Source: an uncultured Clostridia bacterium (GTDB lineage: Bacteria > Bacillota > Clostridia > Lachnospirales > Anaerotignaceae). From it: a DNA stretch of 13,778 nucleotides. Position 1 is the stretch's first letter. Each line of letters opens with the position of its first letter. Shown one piece after another: positions 1 to 7,650 of this stretch. The stretch covers positions 1 to 13,778 of the forward strand of contig CALASU010000111.1 in assembly GCA_937888765.1 (NCBI GenBank), in the 5' to 3' direction. Under the pieces are notes generated by a model. It searched no databases, was not told the DNA's origin, and saw nothing but the letters and a program-made list of their open reading frames with translations. Position numbers and translations under genes: made by a program.

Positions 1-1075
1 TTTTATTTTTTTCCTCAAAATCCCGCCTATTATATCCCCCCGCCGCATCCTTTGGCTTAAACATCCCTGCCATATCGTTATACATTTTCGCCTTTTCCCG
101 ATCCCCAAGCCTGTCATAGCAGACACAAAGCTGTATACACGGCAGATACCCATAGCAATCTTCCTGTATAAATGCCCCGCTTTCCATTCGTTTTTCCGCA
201 TGCAGTGCATTTTCATACCAGAAAGCCGCCTGTTTCCATTCCTCTTTCCGAAAAAAGAAATTTCCAAGCTCACAGCAAAGCTCTCCACTCGGCGGCGCAA
301 ACGTCAGTCCCTGCAGCAATGCCGCAATCGCTTCTTTTTCTTCTTCCAGTTCTATCAGACAGTAATACAGAAAACGACACGCTTCTATTTTATTTTCCAC
401 CCACGCCGCAGGGTTCTGTAAAAACTTCCAGAAATAAATGACCGCCTTCGCATAGTTCCCATGATAATAGCATTCTCTGGCAAAATAAAACATTTCTCTG
501 GCATCCAGCTTTACGCCCTCTGCAAGCATTGTTTCATAAATTTCCAGATTGCGTCTGGAATAGGGCTTTTCCTCTTTTCGATGCTCTATATGCACATCCC
601 GATGCAAAACCGTTCCGAACGGCGGAATCACTTCATGCACCCGTCCCACCCATTTCGCCTGCGGGCAGTTTCGCAGAATCCGCTCCCGCTCATAGGAAAA
701 TGTTACCTTTCCCTCTGTATCAAATGCCGCATCATATGGCAGCATCACACAATCTGCCTGTATTTCAGAAAGTTCTTCTTTTAAAGCAAGCAGCTTTTCT
801 TTTTCTTTCGCAGGAAGCACATCATCCGCATCCATCCACAGGAGATATTCCTTGGACGCCTTTGCAAAGGCAAAATTTCTTGCCGCCGAAAAATCAGCTT
901 TCCACGGCATTTCATATATTTTTTCCGTAAATCCTGCCGCTATTTCTCTGGTTCGATCCATAGAACCTGTATCCACAATGATCATTTCATCCACTGCATC
1001 GGCAACACTTTCCAGACATCGCCCCAACACCTTTTCCTCATCCCGCACGATCATGCACAAACTCAGCGCAGCCAT
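1..1075 (-). CDS. Glycosyltransferase family 2 with C-terminal TPR-like repeats (3' end outside window)
   Basis: This ORF, read by me from ATG at 1075, stays open through 358 codons to the left edge, so the C-terminus is missing. The N-terminal ~220 residues are a GT-A fold glycosyltransferase. It opens with SLCMIVRDEE, a typical nucleotide-sugar-binding strand of this family, followed by IIVDTGSMDRT (residues 32-42) and the metal-binding DxD as MDADD (81-85). The second part (~220-358) is rich in aromatic/Ala helical pairs (FYFARECYYHGNYAKAVIYF and onward), as in the TPR tail of SPBc2-type glycosyltransferases. The likely role is transfer of a sugar to a surface or flagellar protein or a glycan; donor and acceptor cannot be told. 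The start is supported by GGAGGG six bases upstream. It lies behind the strong cheY terminator, so it is probably transcribed separately, though I found no convincing promoter in 1076-1148. Confidence 0.85.
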   Translation of the reverse strand, partial: MAALSLCMIVRDEEKVLGRCLESVADAVDEMIIVDTGSMDRTREIAAGFTEKIYEMPWKADFSAARNFAFAKASKEYLLWMDADDVLPAKEKEKLLALKEELSEIQADCVMLPYDAAFDTEGKVTFSYERERILRNCPQAKWVGRVHEVIPPFGTVLHRDVHIEHRKEEKPYSRRNLEIYETMLAEGVKLDAREMFYFARECYYHGNYAKAVIYFWKFLQNPAAWVENKIEACRFLYYCLIELEEEKEAIAALLQGLTFAPPSGELCCELGNFFFRKEEWKQAAFWYENALHAEKRMESGAFIQEDCYGYLPCIQLCVCYDRLGDREKAKMYNDMAGMFKPKDAAGGYNRRDFEEKNK

Positions 1076-1148
1076 CTCAATCCCTCCACAGGCAGATACT
1101 GCAGTGTATGCTGTAACAGCGAAAAGTGTACCTTATACCCTTACATAG

Positions 1149-1203
1149 AAAAAAACGCCCCCAACCGACAAAATTCTTTTTCTGCCGATCGGAAGCGTTT
1201 TTA
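1149..1203 (-). terminator. Rho-independent terminator of the fapA-cheX-cheY operon
   Basis: On the minus strand the arms at 1197-1184 and 1169-1156 pair over 14 bp (several G-U pairs, no bulge). They are extended by an A5/T5 arm and followed by seven T (1155-1149). It starts about 12 bases after the cheY stop. A T-run also follows the stem on the plus strand, but no plus-strand gene points at it. Confidence 0.85.
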
Positions 1204-1214
1204 TTGTTTGTTGT

Positions 1215-1586
1215 TTAATCTTCCAATGCTCTGCGCATTCTCTGCAGCATGTTTTCTCTTTCCAAAGGTTTATAAATAAAGCCCTTCGTACCGATGCTCT
1301 CTGCTTCTTCGATTGTGTCATCATATGCCAGAGAAGAAACCATCACAATACGCGCATCTGCGTGTTTGCTCAGGATTTCCTTTGCAGCTTCCAAGCCATC
1401 CATACCGGGCATAACAATATCCATTGTTACCAGATCGGGCTGAAATTCTTCATATGCTCCGATTGCTTCTTCCCCGCTGCGGCAATACATTACAATTTCA
1501 AACTCTGTATCCTGCAGCAGTTTTCTCATACTCATGTATACAATTTTTGAATCATCTACAATCATCAGCTTCTTAGCCAAAACCAT
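1215..1586 (-). CDS. CheY-like single-domain response regulator
   Basis: The 123-residue product is a receiver domain with no output domain. The conserved residues are all present: acidic pair D11-D12 (IVDDSK), phospho-acceptor D56 (VTMDIVMPG), S84 (VMVSS) and K106 (YKPL). It probably acts by protein-protein contact, as CheY does at the flagellar switch, although the MDIVMPGMDG and later segments are also common in stand-alone Clostridia receivers of unknown target. It is the last gene of a run with fapA and cheX, 51 bases after cheX, and is closed by a strong terminator. The adjacent CheX would be its phosphatase. Start choice: ATG at 1586 has AAGGAG only three bases away, while the TTG two codons later (1580) has nine bases of spacing, so the true start may be MAKKLMIVDD. 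Confidence 0.9.
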   Translation of the reverse strand: MVLAKKLMIVDDSKIVYMSMRKLLQDTEFEIVMYCRSGEEAIGAYEEFQPDLVTMDIVMPGMDGLEAAKEILSKHADARIVMVSSLAYDDTIEEAESIGTKGFIYKPLERENMLQRMRRALED

Positions 1587-1637
1587 TCACTCCTTCGTCT
1601 GTAACAGACTGTATTTTTATCGTTTTTTATCGTTATA

Positions 1638-2123
1638 TTATTTCGCTGCCAGCATCAGCTTATCCTGCAAAAACATAGCAGGTTTGTGGCATTCACTCTT
1701 AAAACAGGAAATAATCAGAGAATCTGTTCCGCCATTTTCAGGAAGGAAATATCCTTCTGCAAAACCCGGACAATGGAACTTTGCAGACACCTTAACTGCC
1801 CTGAAAATTGCCGCTACAATATGTCCGCATACAACATTGAAGAATTCCTTTGCACATTCCACAACGTCCTCATGATCTTCTACAGTTTCCTCCAGCATAT
1901 TGTCTGCAATTTTCTGTAATAACGCTTCTTCTGCACAAAACACAAGACGAATCTTATAATCCCCGTCCAGTGTTGTATACACTGTAGACAGGTTTTCTTT
2001 TGAAAATGTCTTTACTCTTGAGCATTCCGTGTCTACCTTTGCAAACTGCCAAAGGTATTCCTGCATCACGTTTTCAATCGCCACATGTACATTTTCTTCG
2101 CCTGTAGCGTACCTCTCCTGCAT
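1638..2123 (-). CDS. cheX: CheX-type CheY-phosphatase
   Basis: The 161-residue protein has the CheC/CheX/FliY phosphatase signature: an acidic residue E89, three residues, E93, two residues, N96, then exactly 22 residues to P119 (ECAKEFFN ... CP). In this family the Glu and Asn position water for hydrolysis of the phospho-aspartate on CheY; CheX normally has one such motif and works as a dimer. The position usually occupied by Asp or Ser is Glu here. ATG at 2123 has AAGGAGG seven bases upstream. It sits 48 bases after fapA and 51 bases before the response-regulator gene, so enzyme and likely substrate are co-transcribed. No other chemotaxis gene is visible in the window, so whether the pair serves chemotaxis or another CheY-like pathway is open. 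Confidence 0.85.
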   Translation of the reverse strand: MQERYATGEENVHVAIENVMQEYLWQFAKVDTECSRVKTFSKENLSTVYTTLDGDYKIRLVFCAEEALLQKIADNMLEETVEDHEDVVECAKEFFNVVCGHIVAAIFRAVKVSAKFHCPGFAEGYFLPENGGTDSLIISCFKSECHKPAMFLQDKLMLAAK

Positions 2124-2171
2124 ACAATCGCCTCCTTTTCTTCTGAATTTTAATGATATTATCCTAGTATA

Positions 2172-3950
2172 TCAATAAACTATCAATTCGTCATCCTGTA
2201 CATGGATATGGCAGCCAAAAGTCATCTGGTCGATTGTACGCCATCTTTCCCCGCAATGAATCTTTGTCATAGGGTAAATGGTGTCGCATACAACCTTACA
2301 TTTTGCAATATCGACTTCTTTCTGCTCCAGTTCATCCAGCTGCTTCTGGATACGTTCTTTTCTCATCCCCAGAACGGATTTCTGCAGACGCAGCTTCGCC
2401 AGTACGGATGCACGTTCTCTGGCACGATTTTCGTCTTCAATAAGCCCCTCTACATCCAGATAACGGATATTACGGTCTGTTGTTTCTTCGTCTTTCAGTA
2501 CTTCCTTCAGGTTTGTTTCCAGTTCTTCTTTCTGCTGCTTCAGCATAGGATATTCGCCGATTGTCAGCTCTGTCAGTCGTTCAGAACGGCAGCCGATTAC
2601 TGTCGCACTGATTGTATTTGTTGCAATCAGCTTACCGCCGATGATTGTACCACGACCGGAACGTACAATGATCGCATTATCACTGTATACAGAGGATGTG
2701 ATCACACTGCTGGTTTCCACCTTATCCCCTGCATATACGATACAGTTTTCCAGATACTGCGCAGAAACAGACTGCTGAGAACGGATCACAGCACGGTCAT
2801 CGCCCAATACACCTTTACGGATAGAAATATTGCCGCCTGCTTCCAGAACCGCACCTTCTACCAGACCATCGACTACAATATGCCCTTTTGCTCTGACAAC
2901 AAAGCCATTCTTTACATCGCCCGTAATATGTACATCGCCGGGGAAATCAATATTCCCAACAGCATAGTCCACGTCCCCCATTACCTGGAACAGAGGCTGT
3001 ACACAGAAACGATCGTTGCGATACAGTAAGTTCCCTTCCATTGCCGCCAGAAGCTTATCCTTTTCTTCACTCAGCTTTGTATTTACACCGCCGAGCAGCT
3101 TGGGAGGCTTACCGTCTTTTGCAGGAATTTCCGTACCTGTTACTTTCATACCAGCCACACCCTGCGTGGGAGGAAATGCTTCACAAAGTATGTCATCTTC
3201 TTTCACTACCTGCATATTCACTCTGGAATGGTAATCCACATTCCCAAATGCGTCTACACCAAATGTATTCTGCAGCTCTCTGGGGTATTTTTCTTCTACC
3301 CAGCCGTCTTCACCGGGAACTGCGGGCAGACCTCTTGCAATGATGATTGGCTCAAAATAAACAGGTTCTCTCGCAAGCTGTTCAAGTTTCTTTTCATCAA
3401 CACCATATACAATAGATTCCGCAGTCAGCACTTCAATCAGTTCTTCATACCCCAAAGGCTCCCCATTCCCATTGGGAGGAAACAGCACAATCCAGGCAGC
3501 CATAGCACCTTTCGGAATATAGAGCACTGCGTCTGCATCCAGATCCGGAACGGGAGGCAGTGTTTCGATAATTTCCTCTGATGCGTTTTTCGCCTTTTCT
3601 TCTTTGGGATGCACCAGACGATGGCGTTTTTTTGCTTCCATCATCAGCTTTACGCCCATTCTCTGTTTTTCCGAATCCAGGCTTACTGTATCCATAGGTA
3701 CAGGTTCATCCTCGGGTTTTTCCAATACCAAATACAGCCCGTCATAAGGATTTACTACCCATGCAGGTGTATATTCTCTCCACAATGTATATAACAAGCT
3801 CTGTTCAGAAATATGAAGCACACCTCGTCCCTCAGGAATCACAGGCTGATACAGTTCTTCCAGTTCTTCTGCGACATCCTGTACTGCTTCTTCATGATGT
3901 TCTTCCTGTTCATGTCCATATTTTTTTCTGATACGTTCAAAGAATCCCAT
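2172..3950 (-). CDS. FapA / DUF342 family polymerising-type protein
   Basis: The 592-residue product belongs to the FapA (flagellar assembly protein A, DUF342) family. Residues ~1-320 are the variable N-terminal part. Residues ~325-460 are a right-handed beta-helix of short Val/Gly-rich turns (GDVHITGDVKNGFVVRAKG, VEGAVLEAGGNISIRKGVLG, GTIIGGKLIATNTISATVIG). Residues ~468-548 form a long charged coiled coil, followed by a small beta tail. There is no signal peptide and no membrane segment, so it should be cytoplasmic or peripheral. Members have been tied to polar localisation of chemotaxis or flagellar signalling components in some bacteria; the role in Clostridia is poorly known. It heads a three-gene operon with cheX and a cheY-like gene, which supports a signalling role. 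The chosen ATG has a weak ribosome binding site (see finding on the start). The family assignment is firm, the function is not. Confidence 0.85.
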   Translation of the reverse strand: MGFFERIRKKYGHEQEEHHEEAVQDVAEELEELYQPVIPEGRGVLHISEQSLLYTLWREYTPAWVVNPYDGLYLVLEKPEDEPVPMDTVSLDSEKQRMGVKLMMEAKKRHRLVHPKEEKAKNASEEIIETLPPVPDLDADAVLYIPKGAMAAWIVLFPPNGNGEPLGYEELIEVLTAESIVYGVDEKKLEQLAREPVYFEPIIIARGLPAVPGEDGWVEEKYPRELQNTFGVDAFGNVDYHSRVNMQVVKEDDILCEAFPPTQGVAGMKVTGTEIPAKDGKPPKLLGGVNTKLSEEKDKLLAAMEGNLLYRNDRFCVQPLFQVMGDVDYAVGNIDFPGDVHITGDVKNGFVVRAKGHIVVDGLVEGAVLEAGGNISIRKGVLGDDRAVIRSQQSVSAQYLENCIVYAGDKVETSSVITSSVYSDNAIIVRSGRGTIIGGKLIATNTISATVIGCRSERLTELTIGEYPMLKQQKEELETNLKEVLKDEETTDRNIRYLDVEGLIEDENRARERASVLAKLRLQKSVLGMRKERIQKQLDELEQKEVDIAKCKVVCDTIYPMTKIHCGERWRTIDQMTFGCHIHVQDDELIVY

Positions 3951-4039
3951 CTTGTGAGTAGTTTCTTCTGTTGTTGTATGTGTGTTTTGATTCTGATCCA
4001 GCTTAAACGCCCCCTATCTCTCAAAATACTTTTGTCTAT

Positions 4040-4068
4040 ATTGTATCATAAAACCAAAATATTCACAA
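4040..4068 (-). promoter_or_regulatory. Sigma-A-like promoter for fapA-cheX-cheY
   Basis: On the minus strand TTGTGA (4068-4063), a 17-base spacer, and TACAAT (4045-4040). This matches 4 of 6 and 5 of 6 consensus positions and lies about 90 bases before the fapA ATG. It does not resemble a motility sigma-D promoter. Confidence 0.6.
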
Positions 4069-4233
4069 GATTACACAATGCGGCACAAAAATATTTATTG
4101 ATTTTTTCCAAAAAATATAGCAAAAAACAGAAATTTTGCATTATTTTTCGTTTATTTTTCCCTTGTTTATTGTATACAGTTTTCATATACACATTCTTTT
4201 TCCTGTTTATACAGACATCCCCTCTTTTTCCCC

Positions 4234-4262
4234 AAAAAGGAGCCTGCCTGTCAGCAAGCCCC
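4234..4262 (-). terminator. Rho-independent terminator of the ROK kinase gene
   Basis: Minus-strand arms GGGGCTTGC and GCAGGCTCC (4262-4254 and 4247-4239) pair over 9 bp, with G-U pairs and a six-base loop. Five T follow at 4238-4234. It starts about 28 bases after the stop codon. Confidence 0.8.
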
Positions 4263-4289
4263 TCTTTCCTCTTCTGCTTTCTCTGTGTT

Positions 4290-5243
4290 TTATGCCTGTT
4301 CACAGACTGTGTCCAGTACCAGCTTAAACGCACCATATACCCCTGCATCATTACCTAATACCGCCAGTACAATTTCTGTAGGCGCACATGCATGGAATGC
4401 ATATTTTTCAAAATAGTTTCTTGCGCCTGTAATCAAAGGTTCTCCTGCTTTGCTCACGCCGCCGCCCAGAACAATCACTTCAGGATCGACCACACAGCAG
4501 ACATTTGCCAGAAACAGCCCCATATATCTATATACCTGTTCCAGAATTTCACAGGCCGCCGCATCGCCTCTTTCCGCCGCCGCAAAAATATCCTTAGCTT
4601 CCGGATTTTCCAAAGTCAACAAAGTACTTTCTCCTGTATATTCCCGCAGATACTTCTTTGCCAGTCTTACAATCCCTGTTGCAGAACAATACTGCTCCGC
4701 ACAGCCATAGCCGCCGCAGTTGCACTGATCTTCTTCCATCGGGTTCAGCTTGCTGTGGCCGATTTCGCCGCCTGCACCATGTGCCCCGTTGATGATCTTT
4801 CCGTCAATCACAACACCGCCGCCGATGCCTGTTCCCAATGTCGCCAGAACCATATCACGATATCCCTGTCCGCTGCCTTTCCAGCATTCGCCCAGTGCCG
4901 CCACATTGGCATCATTTCCTGCCTTTACAGCAAATCCTGTCAATGCAGACAGCTCCTCATGGAGATTGATTACCCCCCAGCCCAGATTGATGCATTTATT
5001 GACAATGCCATCTTCGCTGACAGGTCCGGGAACCCCTACCCCAATACCAAGAATCGTTTCCTTTGCAATGCTTTCTTTTTCCAGAAATGCCTGTATGGAA
5101 ACCGCAATATCGGGAAGGATTGCCTCGCCCGCATTTTCCGTATTTGTCGGAATCTCCCACTTATGCAGGAGGTTGCCTGTTTCTTCAAAGAATGCCAGTT
5201 TGACAGTTGTTCCGCCAATATCTACACCAAATCCATATCTCAT
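4290..5243 (-). CDS. glcK: ROK-family sugar kinase, probably glucokinase
   Basis: The 317-residue protein is full length for a ROK kinase and phosphorylates a hexose (most likely glucose to glucose-6-phosphate) with ATP in the cytoplasm. Visible motifs: phosphate-binding DIGGTT (8-13), VPGPV (71-75), substrate and catalytic GNDANVAALGE (109-119, catalytic base D111), GTGIGGG (137-143), GAGGEIGH (156-163), the ROK zinc site formed by H163, C174, C176 and C181 in CNCGGYGC, and LGGGVS near the C-terminus. There is no N-terminal helix-turn-helix, so it is an enzyme and not a ROK repressor. ATG at 5243 has AAAGGCGG seven bases upstream. It is monocistronic, with its own promoter and terminator. 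Glucose as substrate is inferred from motif pattern and length; N-acetylmannosamine or fructose kinase activity is not excluded. Confidence 0.92.
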   Translation of the reverse strand: MRYGFGVDIGGTTVKLAFFEETGNLLHKWEIPTNTENAGEAILPDIAVSIQAFLEKESIAKETILGIGVGVPGPVSEDGIVNKCINLGWGVINLHEELSALTGFAVKAGNDANVAALGECWKGSGQGYRDMVLATLGTGIGGGVVIDGKIINGAHGAGGEIGHSKLNPMEEDQCNCGGYGCAEQYCSATGIVRLAKKYLREYTGESTLLTLENPEAKDIFAAAERGDAAACEILEQVYRYMGLFLANVCCVVDPEVIVLGGGVSKAGEPLITGARNYFEKYAFHACAPTEIVLAVLGNDAGVYGAFKLVLDTVCEQA

Positions 5244-5317
5244 ATCTATACCGCCTTTCTCTTTCTGCGCTTTTTTTATTTTCTTTTCTTCTCCGGCTGT
5301 CCCCTTTTTATGCGTTT

Positions 5318-5346
5318 ATTATAGCCCGAAAATGAAAAAAAGACAA
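5318..5346 (-). promoter_or_regulatory. Sigma-A-like promoter of the ROK kinase gene
   Basis: TTGTCT (5346-5341), 17-base spacer, TATAAT (5323-5318) on the minus strand. The -10 is perfect and the -35 matches 4 of 6. The -35 and spacer are the last stem bases and T-run of the terminator at 5335-5371. Confidence 0.75.
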
Positions 5347-5371
5347 CAGCGAGCCGAAGCCCACTGCTGCC
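5335..5371 (-). terminator. Rho-independent terminator with UUCG tetraloop, downstream of the SLH gene
   Basis: A 13-bp stem (5371-5359 with 5354-5342, G-U pairs included) is closed by a UUCG loop (5358-5355). Seven T follow at 5341-5335. It is about 100 bases after the TAA at 5472 that closes the SLH reading frame. Confidence 0.88.
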
Positions 5372-5471
5372 CATGCATTGCATGTAAAAATATGTCTTTG
5401 ACAAATAAATCCACATCCTCCCCCAAGAGGCATCATGCTTTGTCCGAGAGTCTAAAGAAATTTAAAAAATC

Positions 5472-5723
5472 TTATTTGCAGAAACGCATCATCATGGAAG
5501 CAACCTGTGCTCTTGTTGCATTCCCTTTAGGATCCAGTTTGCCATCTGTATCACCGCTGATGATACCGTTTTCAACAGCCCATTTCATGGCAACCTTTGC
5601 ATAATCGCTGATTTCGCCTGCATCGCTGTGTGTCAGGTCTGCACCGTTTGCATCGGGCGCACCTGCGAAACGATACAGCATCATAGCCAACTGTTCACGC
5701 GTTACTTTGTCGTCAGGACCGAA
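5472..5723 (-). pseudogene. C-terminal SLH part separated from the surface-protein gene by an in-frame TAG
   Basis: This stretch continues the frame of the upstream gene directly after the TAG at 5726-5724. It encodes FGPDDKVTREQLAMM..., the second half of SLH repeat 2, then a complete SLH repeat 3 ending in VASMMMRFCK and TAA at 5472. There is no ribosome binding site for an independent product; the first internal ATG (5690) falls inside the SLH fold. The coding quality after the TAG is as good as before it, so the stop is either a recent nonsense mutation, a sequencing error or a site of readthrough. Without it the protein would be 667 residues with three SLH repeats, the usual number for anchoring to the wall polymer. 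Confidence 0.8.
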
Positions 5724-7472
5724 CTAACCATCACCGTAACCGCTGATGATACCGTTTTCTGCTGCCCATGCAACTGCGTTTTCATAGTACTGACCGTTTA
5801 CATCTGTAAAGTCTGCGGGAGCTTCTGCATCGGGGTTGTTAGCCAGATTGTGCAGTACCACCGCCAGCATACCTCTCGTCATATCGCCGTTAGGTGTAAA
5901 TGTATCTGCGGATGTACCGCCGAACAGTTCATAGCTGCTTGCAAAGTCAACTGCACTTTTGAACCAGTCGCCTCTGGAAACGTCATCGAAATCCTTGCTG
6001 TTGTCAACGAATTTCAGTGTTGTACCGTCAGCTACTGTCAGTGTTACGCCGTCATCGCCTACTACAACATCTCTTACGATTGTTTCTGTACCATCAGGAT
6101 TTACCACAACCGCTACTGTACCTGCGGAAGCACCATCCAGAGGGATTGTGATTGTTGCTTCATCTGCACCGTCGCCAGTATTGATCGTCAGAGCAGGAGC
6201 ATCATCGCTGTCATCTTCTACATCCACTTCAACAGGCAGAGTCACAACACCGTTTTCGTCAGCTGTATCGTTGGATACTGTTACATCTGTTGTTGTACCT
6301 TCTGCATCAGTTTCTGTTGTTACTGTTGTACCGTCAGCTGTTGTAACTGTTTCTGTTACGGAACCGTCTGTATTTTCCACAGTTTCTGTAACTGTACCGT
6401 CTGTTGTTGTTTCTGTTGTTGTCACTGTACCGTCAGCCGCTTCTACAGTTTCTGTTTTGTTGCCTTCTGCGTCAGTTTCTGTTGTTGTCACTGTACCGTC
6501 TTTCTTTGTTTCTACTACTGTTGTAGAACCGTCTGTTTCTTTTGTTATTTCTGTTACAGTACCGTTTTTATCTGTAGTAGTTGTTGTTATAGAACCGTCG
6601 CTGTTTGTTGTTGTTTCTGTTTTGTTGGATGCGGAGGGTTTGGAAGAACCGCCGCCACCGGAGGAAGAACCGCCGCTGGATTTTTTCGTAAATGTCGCTT
6701 CTACCGTTACATTACTTTCAGGCATTTCAAATTTATCATTCGTCACTGTTACAGAATTTCCTTCTGTATCTGTTACTTTCCATGCAGAAAATTTATAACC
6801 GCTGTTAGGTGTTGCTGTCAGTGTTACTGTGTCGCCCGCTTTTGCTTCTGTGACATCAGCTGTAATTGTACCGCCTGCTGCTGTTTTTACAGTTACAGTA
6901 TATGTTTTTTCTGTAGGTGTTTCAGGTGCTGTTGCTTCAAATGCTTTATATTTAAAGTTCAGTGTCAAAACCTCGCCTTCTTCACCCAGTTTGATGTAAC
7001 GGCTTACTCCTGTTTCTGCTTCTTCTACTTTCACATAGATAATAAATGTATCTTCTGCTACTTCTTCTGCTTCTGGCAGTTTTTCAAAGTCTTTGTTGTC
7101 TTTGCTGTAATATACATCTGTCAGTTCTTCCAATGTGATTGCGATACCTAACCATGTACCTTTTTCACCTGCTGGATTTTCATCAGCTTCCAGCTCTGCA
7201 TTTTCATTTGCTGTTGCTGTGATTGTGATTTCGCCATTCTCGATGTTGCCTGCTTCTACAGTAAATTTGTTGTCATTTACCTGTTCCTGTTTCAGATTCA
7301 GGTCATGTCTTGCTTTTACACCGATTTTTTCGATTTTCACTGCGAATTCTGCTCCATCACCAGTTGTTTCTTCCAAAACAGCCATTGTTTCTTCCGCCAG
7401 TGCTGTCACGGGCATCATGCCTGTTACCATAGCCCCTGCCATGACCATAACCAGATACTTCTTGTATTTCAT
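5724..7472 (-). CDS. Secreted Thr-rich surface protein with SLH repeats, ending at a premature TAG
   Basis: The 582 residues up to the TAG read as an exported cell-surface protein. Residues 1-26 are a signal peptide (MKYKKY, hydrophobic core, cleavage after TALA). Residues ~35-180 are an unrecognised beta-rich region. Residues ~189-263 are an InlB-B-type/Flg_new repeat (TVTVKTAAGGTITAD, AGDTVTLTATPNSGYKFSAW, VEATFTKK). Residues 265-278 are a Ser/Gly linker. Residues ~285-400 are Thr-rich imperfect repeats of the DGTVTTTET type. After a further beta domain, SLH repeat 1 begins near 494 and repeat 2 near 553. The TAG cuts repeat 2 after GYGDG. SLH repeats normally hold the protein on pyruvylated secondary wall polymer, so truncation may cause release. 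ATG at 7472 has AAAGGGG nine bases upstream. The upstream gap contains an apparent invertible promoter facing away from this gene. Confidence 0.85.
   Translation of the reverse strand: MKYKKYLVMVMAGAMVTGMMPVTALAEETMAVLEETTGDGAEFAVKIEKIGVKARHDLNLKQEQVNDNKFTVEAGNIENGEITITATANENAELEADENPAGEKGTWLGIAITLEELTDVYYSKDNKDFEKLPEAEEVAEDTFIIYVKVEEAETGVSRYIKLGEEGEVLTLNFKYKAFEATAPETPTEKTYTVTVKTAAGGTITADVTEAKAGDTVTLTATPNSGYKFSAWKVTDTEGNSVTVTNDKFEMPESNVTVEATFTKKSSGGSSSGGGGSSKPSASNKTETTTNSDGSITTTTTDKNGTVTEITKETDGSTTVVETKKDGTVTTTETDAEGNKTETVEAADGTVTTTETTTDGTVTETVENTDGSVTETVTTADGTTVTTETDAEGTTTDVTVSNDTADENGVVTLPVEVDVEDDSDDAPALTINTGDGADEATITIPLDGASAGTVAVVVNPDGTETIVRDVVVGDDGVTLTVADGTTLKFVDNSKDFDDVSRGDWFKSAVDFASSYELFGGTSADTFTPNGDMTRGMLAVVLHNLANNPDAEAPADFTDVNGQYYENAVAWAAENGIISGYGDG
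6273..6620 (-). repeat. Imperfect tandem Thr-rich coding repeats
   Basis: Residues ~285-400 of the surface protein repeat a 10-13-residue unit around DGTVTTTET / DGSVTETV / DGTTVTTET. On DNA this appears as recurring GTTTCTGTTGTT and ACCGTCTG blocks on the plus strand. Such arrays often act as wall-spanning stalks and can vary in copy number between strains. Confidence 0.75.
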
Positions 7473-7522
7473 ATCATATTACCCCTTTCTTCTTGGATAC
7501 CATGTATAATTTTTCTCGGTTT

Positions 7523-7548
7523 TTATCAAAAAGCGTACTTTTTGGCAG
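7523..7548 (+). repeat. Left putative recombinase crossover site (26 bp, GT core)
   Basis: Half-site TTATCAAAAAGC (7523-7534), core GT (7535-7536), half-site ACTTTTTGGCAG (7537-7548). The second half reads CTGCCAAAAAGT in reverse complement. The two half-sites differ only by transitions. The layout (12+2+12) is that of Hin/Gin-type invertase sites, and the half-site resembles the Hin half-site TTATCAAAAACC as I recall it. Confidence 0.7.
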
Positions 7549-7605
7549 TTTCGGAGAAAAAGAAAAAAGGGGGGCTTTATTGGGCAATATATCACAAAAA
7601 CAGTA

Positions 7606-7634
7606 TTGAAAACAGCAAGTATTTATGTTATCTT
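7606..7634 (+). promoter_or_regulatory. Promoter inside the putative invertible segment, currently facing away from the SLH gene
   Basis: On the plus strand TTGAAA (7606-7611, 5 of 6), 17-base spacer, TATCTT (7629-7634, 4 of 6), with an extended -10 TG at 7626-7627. It points toward the 3' end of the recombinase gene, where no plus-strand gene exists. Inverting the segment about the two GT cores would place it on the minus strand with the -10 near 7570-7565 and a start about 85 bases before the SLH gene. Confidence 0.6.
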
Positions 7635-7650
7635 GGTATGTAATGGTTGA

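Larger units (their letters stand above)
3951..4289. other. Intergenic region between the ROK kinase and fapA
   Basis: This 339-base AT-rich stretch holds no gene I can support. It contains the ROK terminator (4234-4262), the fapA promoter (4040-4068) and a ~90-base fapA leader with a strong AGGGGG Shine-Dalgarno at about 4012-4017. ORFs crossing it on either strand have no ribosome binding site or recognisable protein features. Confidence 0.6.

Noticed and set aside
1597..1609. GTCTGTAACAGAC dyad just upstream of the cheY ribosome binding site
   Set aside because: Short (five pairs with a three-base loop); could be chance or mRNA structure, and nothing in the window supports an operator.
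5372..5384. 13-base palindrome CATGCATTGCATG next to the SLH terminator as an operator
   Set aside because: It lies upstream of the terminator stem and ~25 bases from the ROK -35; no second copy or known regulator supports a regulatory role.
5628..7151. Long plus-strand Cys/Phe-rich ORF (507 codons)
   Set aside because: It is the antisense shadow of the SLH surface-protein gene; its repetitive Cys/Phe composition is the complement of the Thr/Glu/Ala repeat codons. No ribosome binding site or known domain.
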